NCBI GenBank assembly: GCA_011682535.1
Contig: JAACEL010000002.1
Coordinates: 1 to 35,372 of the forward strand
Length of the DNA: 35,372 bases
Reading direction: 5' to 3'
DNA from: Nitrospiraceae bacterium
GTDB lineage: Bacteria; Hydrogenedentota; Hydrogenedentia; Hydrogenedentales; SLHB01
Shown: in pieces, positions 27,001 through 34,558 of the stretch
Numbering within the stretch: the first letter of the stretch is position 1
Layout: each line of letters begins with the position of its first letter
Notes under the pieces: model-generated
The model's input: the letters and a program-made list of their open reading frames with translations, nothing else
Told to the model about the DNA's origin: nothing
Database searches by the model: none
Made by a program: the position numbers and the translations under genes

Positions 27001-27935
27001 TACTCCACCGGTATCGGCCCCGTGTGTGGTCGCGGCGCGCGATCCTGCTGACGAGTCTGTTGGCGGCGGGCCTGTGGCTCAACCTGCAGTACTCGACGCA
27101 ACAGGTGATATCCCTGGCGGGATTGACCCTGGGCGGTGTGGTGCTCAATGGCCCCTTCTTTCTATTGGTCGTTGTGCCGGTGGTTGTGGTCCTGTTCGGG
27201 AATGTGTACTGCGGGTACGTGTGTCCCTTTGGCGCGCTGCAGGAGCTTGTGGGCGACCTGGCGCCCAAGCGTCTGCGCGGCGGTGTCGACAAGCAAGCTT
27301 GGCGCTACGGCCGGGCGGTGAAATATGGGCTGCTGTTCCTTGTGTTGGCCGCCTTCGCGCTCACGCGCGACTATGGCCGTCTCGAGGCCGACCCCCTGGT
27401 CAGTGTGTTCGGCATGGCTCGGGAGCGGCCCGTCGTCATCATCGTTGTGTTGAGCGTGGCGCTTTCGCTCTTCTACAAGCGCTTCTGGTGCCGGAATCTG
27501 TGCCCGGCGGGGGCGTTTCTCTCCTGGCTGAACGGCGCGCGGCTCCTGGGGCGCCTGATCCCCCGGCGTTACCCGGAGCGGTGCGACCTGGGCGTGCGGA
27601 GCAATGCCGAACTGGACTGCATCATGTGCGACCGCTGCGGCTGGACGCGCCCGGAGACCTCCCGAAGCAGGCGCGTGCTGATGGTCCATGGCGTGTGCGT
27701 GGCGGCGGCCGCGGCGATCTTCGCGGGCGCGATGTTCTCAGGAGAGCCCCCGGTCGAGGCGGGATCGGCCGTGCCCGGCATCGGCGAAGCCGATGTGCCC
27801 ACGGGGGCCGGTCAAGCGCGTGACGTGGACGCGGAACGTATCCGGACACTGATCGACCAAGGCCACCTGTCCGGCCGCGAGGCCGAGTACTATGGGCCGG
27901 TATCCGCCGACGGCCCGGCGCCGGACATGCCTTGA
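24060..27935 (+). CDS. Multidomain membrane redox protein: SpeE-like/MFS-like N-terminus, FMN-binding domain, NosR/NapH-like 4Fe-4S membrane domain
   Basis: 1291 aa. Multi-TM N-terminus with SpeE-like segment (FDLIVLNLPDMTTLVLNRYATVEFFTLMASILETDGLVSVRVSGGENYVGGE). FMN-binding flavinylation-type motif DAVSGATITDVA. C-terminal CGYVCPFGALQE and CRNLCPAGAFLSWLN typical of NosR/NapH polyferredoxins. Confidence 0.88.
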   Translation: MIGGRGVSAERPAGRMIAVAGLGFFALVAQTLLFRDFFTVFEGSELGVGAFFGSWFIWVALGALAGRIPSRLHDAAAGHVRVLALLYIPAFVLQHSVVLHTRELAGVEAYELFPFAPMLIASFAVNAPTSFLTGSLFALACRWVAEQSKHAVSRVYISETLGACAGGVFVTVLLVWGLPGEAVFAAAAWALCAVLGVSAMLTGCRLRAGLAIMAVVGMLGAGLFCGGVGARWADYEQRAAWSRLLPAEQYGGSFSTAQSRYLYGWRENQLMVISGGGVSETFPGDDQAGAVVALHMAQRPEARNVLVFGENALGICAAFKMLPQIQHVTWLHPDRAYPRTLMEALADEGRSAAGPDEIPQKDIRTFARETQRRFDLIVLNLPDMTTLVLNRYATVEFFTLMASILETDGLVSVRVSGGENYVGGELALLGASMLDTLDAVFLKTILTPGEDTWFLAANGGGLMERPEWLARRYAGIEGASAVYPPEGVRGLYRPGRAAFQMDAYRAAMAETPRNLLRNTDRSPKALAYNLLLAVKQAEWRRLARSLPALWRVGPWLLAGPVLLYALLRLVFLLKTRWTTGDDGVTDLKFLVFTMGVASISLSIVLMFLYQVQFGTLFLHMGVITALFMAGSLVGAMGSARFLTRWPRGPLLVCLTGHLLLFGGVALLPGAASRGTYAGLFALCGAFTGVYFPIAAARLAAAGAPVRASGAGLEMLDHLGGAVGASLTGLVLLPMWGATAALGVLALLVGVNGPLLALSRTPKTRGDAFDRLVRPAAYATAGVAIYLLGVSAAVAHGEPATMGDPVVDAARTMAGATELESKEAVLPDGTAVVYFAVTESDDRAKGYVFPCDPWASKVYGYLGPIQLAAYTDAQGVLLDYAVLRSYETPSYLYHVESFHDRLMGASLFTAGPFDGVDAVSGATITDVAIRRTLTLAGQGFARDVLGVNGELEPAPAPSAADFFGSTGFRDFAVLAALTLAAILHRYRPRVWSRRAILLTSLLAAGLWLNLQYSTQQVISLAGLTLGGVVLNGPFFLLVVVPVVVVLFGNVYCGYVCPFGALQELVGDLAPKRLRGGVDKQAWRYGRAVKYGLLFLVLAAFALTRDYGRLEADPLVSVFGMARERPVVIIVVLSVALSLFYKRFWCRNLCPAGAFLSWLNGARLLGRLIPRRYPERCDLGVRSNAELDCIMCDRCGWTRPETSRSRRVLMVHGVCVAAAAAIFAGAMFSGEPPVEAGSAVPGIGEADVPTGAGQARDVDAERIRTLIDQGHLSGREAEYYGPVSADGPAPDMP

Positions 27936-27991
27936 TCCAGGCGCCTCCATCGGACTAGACTCTGGCCTTTACGAACCCCGTTGGAGAAACC

Positions 27992-29374
27992 ATGATCGAT
28001 CTGCTCAAGCACGGTGAGAAAATTCTGTCGACGGCGTTGGCCAACGGCGGAGGACTCGCGGAGATATTTCTAGAAGACACGTCGCGCACGTCGATTCGTT
28101 TCGAAGACGGCAAGGCGGAGCGTGTGGTCTCGGGGCGGGATCTCGGCGCGGGCATTCGCATTCTGACGGGCGACCGTACCCTGTTCGCCCACACCAATGA
28201 CGTGTCGCTGGCCGGATTGATCCAAGCCGCGAAGACGGTGGCCGGGGGCGCAAGCGAGGAACGCGGCACGTATTCCTTCGACTTCCAACCCGAGCGTTTT
28301 GAAATGCCGGTGGGCGTGGCGCCAGGAAGCGTGTCCACGCCTCAGAAGCTCGGCCTGATCACGGCGGCCGACAGCGCCGCGCGCGCGTTCGACGGACGCG
28401 TGGTGCAGGTCAAGGTCATGTATGGCGACTCCGTGCGCCGTGTCCTGATTGTCAACTCCGACGGACGTTTCGTGGAAGATGTCCGCCCGCAGATTATCCT
28501 GATGGTCGAGGCCGTGGCCGCCGATGGGAGCGTGATCCAGACCGGCCGTCGCCCGCTGGGGGGCGCTTTGGGTTTTGAACTGTTCGACGAGACCGATCCG
28601 CAGGACATTGCCGAGGCCGCGGCCAGGCAGGCGTGCCTCATGCTCGACGCGCAACCGGCGCCCACGGGACAGATGCCCGTCGTCATCGGCAGCGAAGCGG
28701 GCGGCACGATGATCCACGAAGCGGTCGGCCACGGACTTGAAGCGGATCACATCGACAAGGGCATGTCCAAGTACTGCGGGCGTCTCAACGAGATGATTGC
28801 CGTGCCCGAGGTTACCGTGGTCGACGACGCCACCCTGGCGCGCAAGCGCGGCACGTTCAACGTCGATGACGAAGGCACGCCTGCACAGCGGACGGTGCTG
28901 ATTGACCAGGGCCGCCTCGTGAGTTTCCTGCACGACCTCAAGTCGGCGCGCAAGATGGAGATCGCGCCCACGGGCAACGGCCGGCGGGCGTCCTACCAGG
29001 ACAAGCCGATCCCTCGCATGACGAACACGTTCATTGCGCCCGGCGATGCCGATCCCAAGGAAATACTCGCTTCGACGGACAAGGGGCTGTATGTGCGCAA
29101 GATGGGCGGTGGCCAAGTCGATCCGTTGAACGGCGATTTCGTGTTCGAGGTCAGCGAGGGCTACCTGATCGAGAACGGCGTGGCCGAAACGCCCGTGCGT
29201 GGCGCGACGCTCATCGGTAACGGCCCGGATGTGATTCAGAATATCGAGTTGGTGGGTAACGATCTCGGTTTCGACATAGGCACGTGCGGGAAGGGCGGCC
29301 AAGGCGCGCCCGTCAGCGACGCCCAGCCCACTATCCGCATCCGCGAACTAACCGTCGGCGGCACGGCACAATAA
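27992..29374 (+). CDS. tldD: Metalloprotease TldD
   Basis: 460 aa. AEIFLEDTSRTSIRFEDGKAERVVSGRDLGAGIRIL, GGTMIHEAVGHGLEADHIDKGMSKYCGR (HExxxH), GGGQVDPLNGDFVFEVSEGYLIENG, IGNGPDVIQNIELVGNDLGFDIGTCGKGGQGAPVSDAQPTIRI. Confidence 0.95.
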   Translation: MIDLLKHGEKILSTALANGGGLAEIFLEDTSRTSIRFEDGKAERVVSGRDLGAGIRILTGDRTLFAHTNDVSLAGLIQAAKTVAGGASEERGTYSFDFQPERFEMPVGVAPGSVSTPQKLGLITAADSAARAFDGRVVQVKVMYGDSVRRVLIVNSDGRFVEDVRPQIILMVEAVAADGSVIQTGRRPLGGALGFELFDETDPQDIAEAAARQACLMLDAQPAPTGQMPVVIGSEAGGTMIHEAVGHGLEADHIDKGMSKYCGRLNEMIAVPEVTVVDDATLARKRGTFNVDDEGTPAQRTVLIDQGRLVSFLHDLKSARKMEIAPTGNGRRASYQDKPIPRMTNTFIAPGDADPKEILASTDKGLYVRKMGGGQVDPLNGDFVFEVSEGYLIENGVAETPVRGATLIGNGPDVIQNIELVGNDLGFDIGTCGKGGQGAPVSDAQPTIRIRELTVGGTAQ

Positions 29375-29475
29375 CCTGCTACGAGAAGCCGGCCGTTCCG
29401 GCGAGCGTTCCGGTTTCAACAATCGTGCTTGTCCTGTTATCCTGCCGGAAAAGGACATGAGGAGGGCCCACCACC

Positions 29476-30444
29476 ATGCGCGTTTTCCTGATAGCGTCGT
29501 TGAGCATTGCTGCGCTGATGTCCGTTTCGTCGGCTGAGGAGGTGCAGAAGGAAGACGTTGCCTACGGCGGCTGGCCCCGCTGCATCCGGCTCTCGAACGG
29601 CACGATCGAACTGATCGCTACCACCGACGTCGGCCCGCGCATCATCCGGTTCGGATTCGTCGGCGGGCAGAATCTCTTCAAGGAATATACGGAGATGCTC
29701 GGTAAGACCGGCGGCGACGAATGGCGCATTTATGGCGGCCATCGTCTTTGGCATGCGCCCGAGGTCCAGCCGCGTACGTACTGGCCCGACAACTACCCGG
29801 TGGATGCGAAGTGGGACGGAAAGACGCTCACGCTCACCGCGCCTCCGGAAACGAGCAACGGCGTGGTCAAGGCGATCGAGGTCACCATGGATCCGAACAA
29901 GGCCGAGGTACGGGTGCTGCACCGGATCGAGAACGTGGGCGAGTGGGATATCGAGTTGGCGCCGTGGGCGTTGACGGTGATGGCGCAGGGCGGCGTCGCG
30001 ATCTATCCCCAGGAACCCGCCGGGGACCATAGCGCCAACCTGCTGCCGGCGCGCCCGATGGTGCTGTGGGCTTACACGGACATGGCCGACCCGCGATGGA
30101 CGTGGGGCACGAAGTACATACAACTTCGCCAGGATGCAACGGTCGAAGGGCCGCAGAAGTTCGGTGTGCTCAACAAATGCGGCTGGGTGGCCTATGCATT
30201 GAAGGGCGAGTTGTTCTTGAAGAAGTACGACGTCGATCCCGATGCCCGGTATCCGGACTACGGCTGCAACACGGAATCTTACACCAATGCCGATATGCTC
30301 GAGGTCGAGACGCTCGGCCCGCTGACGACACTCGCCGCCAACGGCGGTCAGACTAAACACACCGAGGTATGGTCGCTTCATCGCGTCGAGGTGGGGACGA
30401 GCGATGAGACGATCGACGCGGCGGTGTTGCCACTCGTTAAGTAG
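29476..30444 (+). CDS. Secreted DUF4380-like domain protein
   Basis: Signal peptide MRVFLIASLSIAALMSVSSAEE; ELIATTDVGPRIIRFGFVGGQNLFKEY, GGHRLWHAPE, LAPWALTVMAQGGVAIYPQEP resemble DUF4380 proteins. RBS gaggagg. Confidence 0.8.
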   Translation: MRVFLIASLSIAALMSVSSAEEVQKEDVAYGGWPRCIRLSNGTIELIATTDVGPRIIRFGFVGGQNLFKEYTEMLGKTGGDEWRIYGGHRLWHAPEVQPRTYWPDNYPVDAKWDGKTLTLTAPPETSNGVVKAIEVTMDPNKAEVRVLHRIENVGEWDIELAPWALTVMAQGGVAIYPQEPAGDHSANLLPARPMVLWAYTDMADPRWTWGTKYIQLRQDATVEGPQKFGVLNKCGWVAYALKGELFLKKYDVDPDARYPDYGCNTESYTNADMLEVETLGPLTTLAANGGQTKHTEVWSLHRVEVGTSDETIDAAVLPLVK

Positions 30445-30470
30445 ACCAACGAAGAAAAGGAAAAGGACTT

Positions 30471-31541
30471 ATGTACAACGGACTGAATCTTAGCCTGGGT
30501 AACCTCTGCCTGCTGTCCGACGCGAAGACGCGCTCGATCTCGCCCGAGAATTTCACGGGTGAAAAGGGCAAGGGCGGCATGGCCACCGAAGGCACCGGCG
30601 CCAAGTGCGCGCGCGACCTTGGGCAAGGCTGGAAGATCTCGCCGAGCGTCGCCGTCAAGGCCGGCGAGGTCTTCGAACTGGCCGTCATCGAAGGCCCGGG
30701 GGCCATCCAGCAGATCTGGATGACGCCCACCGGCAACTGGCGCTTCAGCATCTTGCGCATCTACTGGGACGGCGAAGAAGAGCCGAGCGTGGAATGCCCT
30801 ATCGGCGATTTCTTCGGGATGGGGTGGGGACAGTACGCCCATCTGAACTCGCTGCCCGTCTGTGTCAACCCCGGCAGCGCGTTCAACTGCTATTGGGAGA
30901 TGCCGTTCCGCAAGCACTGCCGCATGACGTTCGAAAACGTGGCCGACGAAGACATGACGCTCTATTACCAGATCAACTATGCCCTTACGGAGGTGGCCCA
31001 AGACGCCGCCTACTTCCACGCGCAGTGGCGGCGCACCAATCCGCTCGAGTACCTGGACGTGTACACTATTGTCGACGGCATCCAGGGTAAGGGCCAGTAC
31101 GTAGGCACCTACATGGCGTGGCAGGTCAACAGCACTGGGTGGTGGGGCGAAGGCGAGATCAAGTTCTTCATGGACGGCGATGACGAGTATCCCACGATCT
31201 GCGGCACGGGTACGGAAGACTACTTCTGCGGCTCCTACAACTTCGACCGCAACGGCCAGTACACCGAGTTCTCGACGCCGTTCGCGGGGCTGCCGCAGGT
31301 CATCCGTCCCGACGGCACCTATCAATCGCAGCAGCGCTTCGGTCTCTACCGCTGGCACATCATGGACCCGGTCCGTTTCGAGAGCGACCTGAAAGTCACC
31401 ATGCAGGCGCTGGGCTGGCGTTCCTACGGCCGCTACCTGCCACTGAAGGACGACATCGCCTCGGTGGCCTACTGGTACCAGGCCGAGCCCCACGGCGCGT
31501 TCCCGAAACTGCCGGAGCGTGACCTCCTGGAGAACATCTAA
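30471..31541 (+). CDS. DUF2961 (GH172-like) protein, copy A
   Basis: GPGAIQQIWMTPTGNWRFSILRIYWDGEEEPSVECPIGDFFGMGW, GEIKFFMDGDDEYPTICGTGTEDYFCGSYNF, FGLYRWHIMDPVRFESDLKVTMQALGW. Confidence 0.93.
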   Translation: MYNGLNLSLGNLCLLSDAKTRSISPENFTGEKGKGGMATEGTGAKCARDLGQGWKISPSVAVKAGEVFELAVIEGPGAIQQIWMTPTGNWRFSILRIYWDGEEEPSVECPIGDFFGMGWGQYAHLNSLPVCVNPGSAFNCYWEMPFRKHCRMTFENVADEDMTLYYQINYALTEVAQDAAYFHAQWRRTNPLEYLDVYTIVDGIQGKGQYVGTYMAWQVNSTGWWGEGEIKFFMDGDDEYPTICGTGTEDYFCGSYNFDRNGQYTEFSTPFAGLPQVIRPDGTYQSQQRFGLYRWHIMDPVRFESDLKVTMQALGWRSYGRYLPLKDDIASVAYWYQAEPHGAFPKLPERDLLENI

Positions 31542-31543
31542 TG

Positions 31544-31602
31544 GCCCGAACGCCGGAGTCCCGCGGAGCGGGGACGTATTGCGGCGCGCCAGAAATGCCT
31601 GG
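31544..31602 (+). repeat. Copy 3 of the dispersed repeat, carrying an 18-bp internal hairpin insertion
   Basis: ggcccgaacgccggagtcccgcggagcggggacgtattgcggcgcgccagaaatgcctgg, starting 2 bp after the stop at 31541. Confidence 0.8.
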
Positions 31603-31648
31603 TTACTGGTAACTTGCGCCACCAGGAAATTATGGGATGATTTGATCA

Positions 31649-32743
31649 ATGACTAATGGACTGAATATGGGACTCGGCAATCTTTCCCGCCTTTTCGGGG
31701 GGGTCACCCGCTCGCTGTCGGCCGAGAACATCAACGGAGAAAAAGGACGCGGCGGCATGGCCACCGAAGGACGCGGATCTTTCAACGCCCGCGGCCTCGG
31801 CGGGCGTCCGTGGAAAGTGTCCCCTGCCGTCGACATCGAAGCCGGCGACACCTACCTCATGGCCGATGTGGACGGCCCCGGCGCCATCCAGCAAGTCTGG
31901 ATCACGATCACGAAGGCTTGGCGTCACAGCGTTCTCAGAATCTACTGGGACGACGAAGACACGCCCAGCGTCGAAACGCCGATCGGTGATTTCTTCGGCA
32001 TGGGCTGGCAGGAATACGCCCATCTCAACTCCATTCCCGTGACGGTGAACCCCGGCAGCGCCTTCAACTGCAACTGGGTGATGCCGTTCCGCAAACACTG
32101 CAAGATGACCATCGAGAATCTCGGCGACGAGAAGATCACCCTCTTCTATCAGGTGAACTACGCCCTGGCCGAGATCCCCGATCGCGCCGCCTATTTCCAT
32201 GCCCAGTTTCGGCGCACCAACCCGTTGCCCTACAAACAGGACTACACCATCGTCGATGGTATCCAAGGCAAGGGACACTACGTCGGCACGTACATGGCGT
32301 GGCAGGCTAACAACAAGGGCTGGTGGGGCGAAGGCGAGATCAAGTTCTTCATGGACGGTGACCAGGAGTTTCCCACCATCTGCGGCACCGGTACGGAGGA
32401 CTACTTTTGCGGTTCGTATAACTTCGAGCCCAATTGGCAGGTGACGGGTTTCCTCGGGAATTACAAGGAGTTCTCGACGCCCTACGCCGGCCTGCATCAG
32501 GTCATCCGGCCCGACGGCACGTTCAACTCGCAACAGCGTTTCGGCATGTATCGCTGGCACGTCATGGATCCAATCCGTTTCGAGGAGGATCTGCGCGTCA
32601 CGATGCAGGCGTTGGGCTGGCGGTCCAACGGACGCTATCTGCCGTTGCAGGACGACATTGCCTCGGTGGCCTATTGGTATCAGGCCGAGCCGCACGCGCC
32701 GTTCCCCCAGTTTCTCCATCGCGACGACCTGGAAGTGATCTGA
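31649..32743 (+). CDS. DUF2961 (GH172-like) protein, copy B (tandem paralog)
   Basis: Strong collinear similarity to 30471-31541 (GPGAIQQVWITITKAWRHSVLRIYWDDEDTPSVETPIGDFFGMGW; GWWGEGEIKFFMDGDQEFPTICGTGTEDYFCGSYNF). Confidence 0.93.
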   Translation: MTNGLNMGLGNLSRLFGGVTRSLSAENINGEKGRGGMATEGRGSFNARGLGGRPWKVSPAVDIEAGDTYLMADVDGPGAIQQVWITITKAWRHSVLRIYWDDEDTPSVETPIGDFFGMGWQEYAHLNSIPVTVNPGSAFNCNWVMPFRKHCKMTIENLGDEKITLFYQVNYALAEIPDRAAYFHAQFRRTNPLPYKQDYTIVDGIQGKGHYVGTYMAWQANNKGWWGEGEIKFFMDGDQEFPTICGTGTEDYFCGSYNFEPNWQVTGFLGNYKEFSTPYAGLHQVIRPDGTFNSQQRFGMYRWHVMDPIRFEEDLRVTMQALGWRSNGRYLPLQDDIASVAYWYQAEPHAPFPQFLHRDDLEVI

Positions 32744-32744
32744 G

Positions 32745-33392
32745 ATGCCCCAACGCCCGCTCGTCGTATTCGACATCGATGGCACGCTGCTCGAGACGGA
32801 TCGCGTGACGGTGCCCGCTGTGCAGCGCACCTTCGCGGCCTACGGACTGCCCGAGCCCGATGCGGGGAAGATCTGCTCGTTCTTCGGCGCGCCAGTCAAG
32901 GACTACCTGGACTGGCTCGCCGAGCTATGCCCGGAGGGGAAGGTGGACGAGATCGTCGACAAGACCAACCGGCTCGAATTGGACCTGATCGCCGAAGAAG
33001 GCCGGCTGTATCCCGGTGTGGAGGCCATGCTGGCCGGTTTGCGCAGTGATGGCTACACGCTGGCCCTATGCTCCAACGGTCCTGAAGACTACGTGGCCGA
33101 GTTCGTGCGAGCGTATGAAATGGAGCGATTCGTGAGCGTCGTTCAGGCGCGTGGCGACCGGCCCGAGGGCAAGCGCGTGATGCTCGGCGAGATTCTTGAA
33201 GCGCTGCACGAGCGTCCGGTGGTTGTCGTCGGCGATCGTCACGACGACGTCGATGCGGCGCACGCGCATGGCGCCCTGGCGATTGGCGCACGCTATGGGT
33301 TCGGGGCGGACGAAGAACTGCGTGAGACCGATGCCCAGGTTGATGCGGCCGATGAAATCGGCATAGTGGTGGCGCGGTTGGTGAAGGGATAG
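32745..33392 (+). CDS. HAD-family hydrolase (phosphoglycolate phosphatase-like)
   Basis: LVVFDIDGTLLETDRVTVPAVQRTFAAYG (DxDGT), LALCSNGPEDYVAEF, VVVVGDRHDDVDAAHAHGALAIGARYGFG. Confidence 0.92.
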   Translation: MPQRPLVVFDIDGTLLETDRVTVPAVQRTFAAYGLPEPDAGKICSFFGAPVKDYLDWLAELCPEGKVDEIVDKTNRLELDLIAEEGRLYPGVEAMLAGLRSDGYTLALCSNGPEDYVAEFVRAYEMERFVSVVQARGDRPEGKRVMLGEILEALHERPVVVVGDRHDDVDAAHAHGALAIGARYGFGADEELRETDAQVDAADEIGIVVARLVKG

Positions 33393-33424
33393 CCCGCACG
33401 CCGGGTGGCGCATTGTGGCGCGCG
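33392..33424 (+). repeat. Copy 4 (partial) of the dispersed repeat
   Basis: gcccgcacgccgggtggcgcattgtggcgcgcg, abutting the tag stop codon of the HAD gene. Confidence 0.7.
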
Positions 33425-33563
33425 CCACGGCGAAGCTGTTCGGCGATCCGGGAGAACAGCGCACGGGTCGCGGGGAACGGCCCGGAAGTGCAGGCGGCCA
33501 AGGCAAGTGCCTGAGATGGCGTGAGATTCGCACGCGCAGCAGAAAGCCGGTGAGATATCCGGG

Positions 33564-34142
33564 CTAGCTGACTTCGACGCCTGCTTTGGCGAGGGCGCGG
33601 CGCAGGTCGTCCGGCGTGAAGGGCTTCTGCAGGCACATCATCGCGCCCAACTCCACGACACGCTGGGAGACGTCGCCATCGTAGTAACCCGTCATCGCGA
33701 TGATGCGGGTGCCGGTATGCTGCGGGTCGTTCTTGATGCGGCGGCAGACTTCAAATCCGTCGATGCCGGGCAGTCGCAGGTCGAGGAAGACGACGTCGGG
33801 ACGGAAGGTGGCCACCTGATGGCCTGCGTCGTACCCGTCCATGGCGACTTCGATCTCGAAGGGCGATTGCGAGCGTTCGAGGAAGCGGCGTACGACGGAG
33901 ATGACGGCCTTCTCGTCGTCGACGATGAGAATACGGACGCCGGAGTCGTCGAGGTCTTCGTGAACGGGAATGCTGTTCTCGCGCAGGAAGGCCAGCAAGT
34001 CTTCGCGCCGGATCCGGCGATGTCCGCCGGGGGTCTTGAAAACTCGGATACGTCCCGCCTCGGCCCACTTCCGAATGGTGTCGGCGGTTACGTGGCAATA
34101 TCTTGCGACTTCTGATGTGCTGAACGACTGTTTGGTTTCCAT
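33564..34142 (-). CDS. Response regulator with N-terminal MerR/excisionase-type HTH and C-terminal REC
   Basis: SFSTSEVARYCHVTADTIRKWAEAGRIRVFKTPGGHRRIRREDLLAFL, then VRILIVDDEKAVISVVRRFLE...DVVFLDLRLPGIDGFEVCRRIK...RIIAMTGYY...LQKPF. Confidence 0.92.
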   Translation of the reverse strand: METKQSFSTSEVARYCHVTADTIRKWAEAGRIRVFKTPGGHRRIRREDLLAFLRENSIPVHEDLDDSGVRILIVDDEKAVISVVRRFLERSQSPFEIEVAMDGYDAGHQVATFRPDVVFLDLRLPGIDGFEVCRRIKNDPQHTGTRIIAMTGYYDGDVSQRVVELGAMMCLQKPFTPDDLRRALAKAGVEVS

Positions 34143-34271
34143 CGGAACCAGAACCCTAACCGAATTGTACGTGCGTAAGGTGGCTCGACATCTTCAGGAT
34201 GCAAGCCCTCCTTATCACACTCCCTGGAGGCCCTCCCGATCACGCCCGACGGTCGAGCGCGCCGCATCGCG

Positions 34272-34347
34272 TGGAGCTGGAGCGGGGATTCGAACCCCGG
34301 ACCCCGTCATTACGAGTGACGTGCTCTACCAACTGAGCTACTCCAGC
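34272..34347 (-). tRNA. tRNA-Thr (anticodon CGT)
   Basis: Minus-strand cloverleaf GCTGGAG-TA-GCTC...GAGC-A-CGTCA-CTCGTAA-TGACG-GGGTC-CGGGG-TTCGAAT-CCCCG-CTCCAGC-T-CCA. Confidence 0.95.
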
Positions 34348-34355
34348 AAAAAGAG

Positions 34356-34431
<76 letters not shown>

Positions 34432-34558
34432 ACACGGCGATAGACTACGAAACTCGTCCACAAGAAGTCAAGGACTGGAACTTGCTCCGGCGTCGGCGTG
34501 GTCGCAATGGCCCGCTGCGGCGTGGTAAGATCCGAGTTTCTCGAATTGGAGTCGTACC

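Noticed and set aside
25746-27101. 451-aa minus-strand ORF antisense to the membrane fusion
   Set aside because: Gln/Arg/His-rich shadow translation, no domain signal.
28070-29302. 410-aa minus-strand ORF antisense to tldD
   Set aside because: Shadow ORF; tldD motifs are clear on the plus strand.
29380-29440. Possible terminator after tldD (gccggccgttccggcgagcgttccgg)
   Set aside because: Short imperfect stem without a T-tract; too weak to report as a feature.
30378-32830. 423-aa and 394-aa minus-strand ORFs antisense to the two DUF2961 genes, similar to each other
   Set aside because: Their mutual similarity is explained by paralogy of the sense-strand genes.
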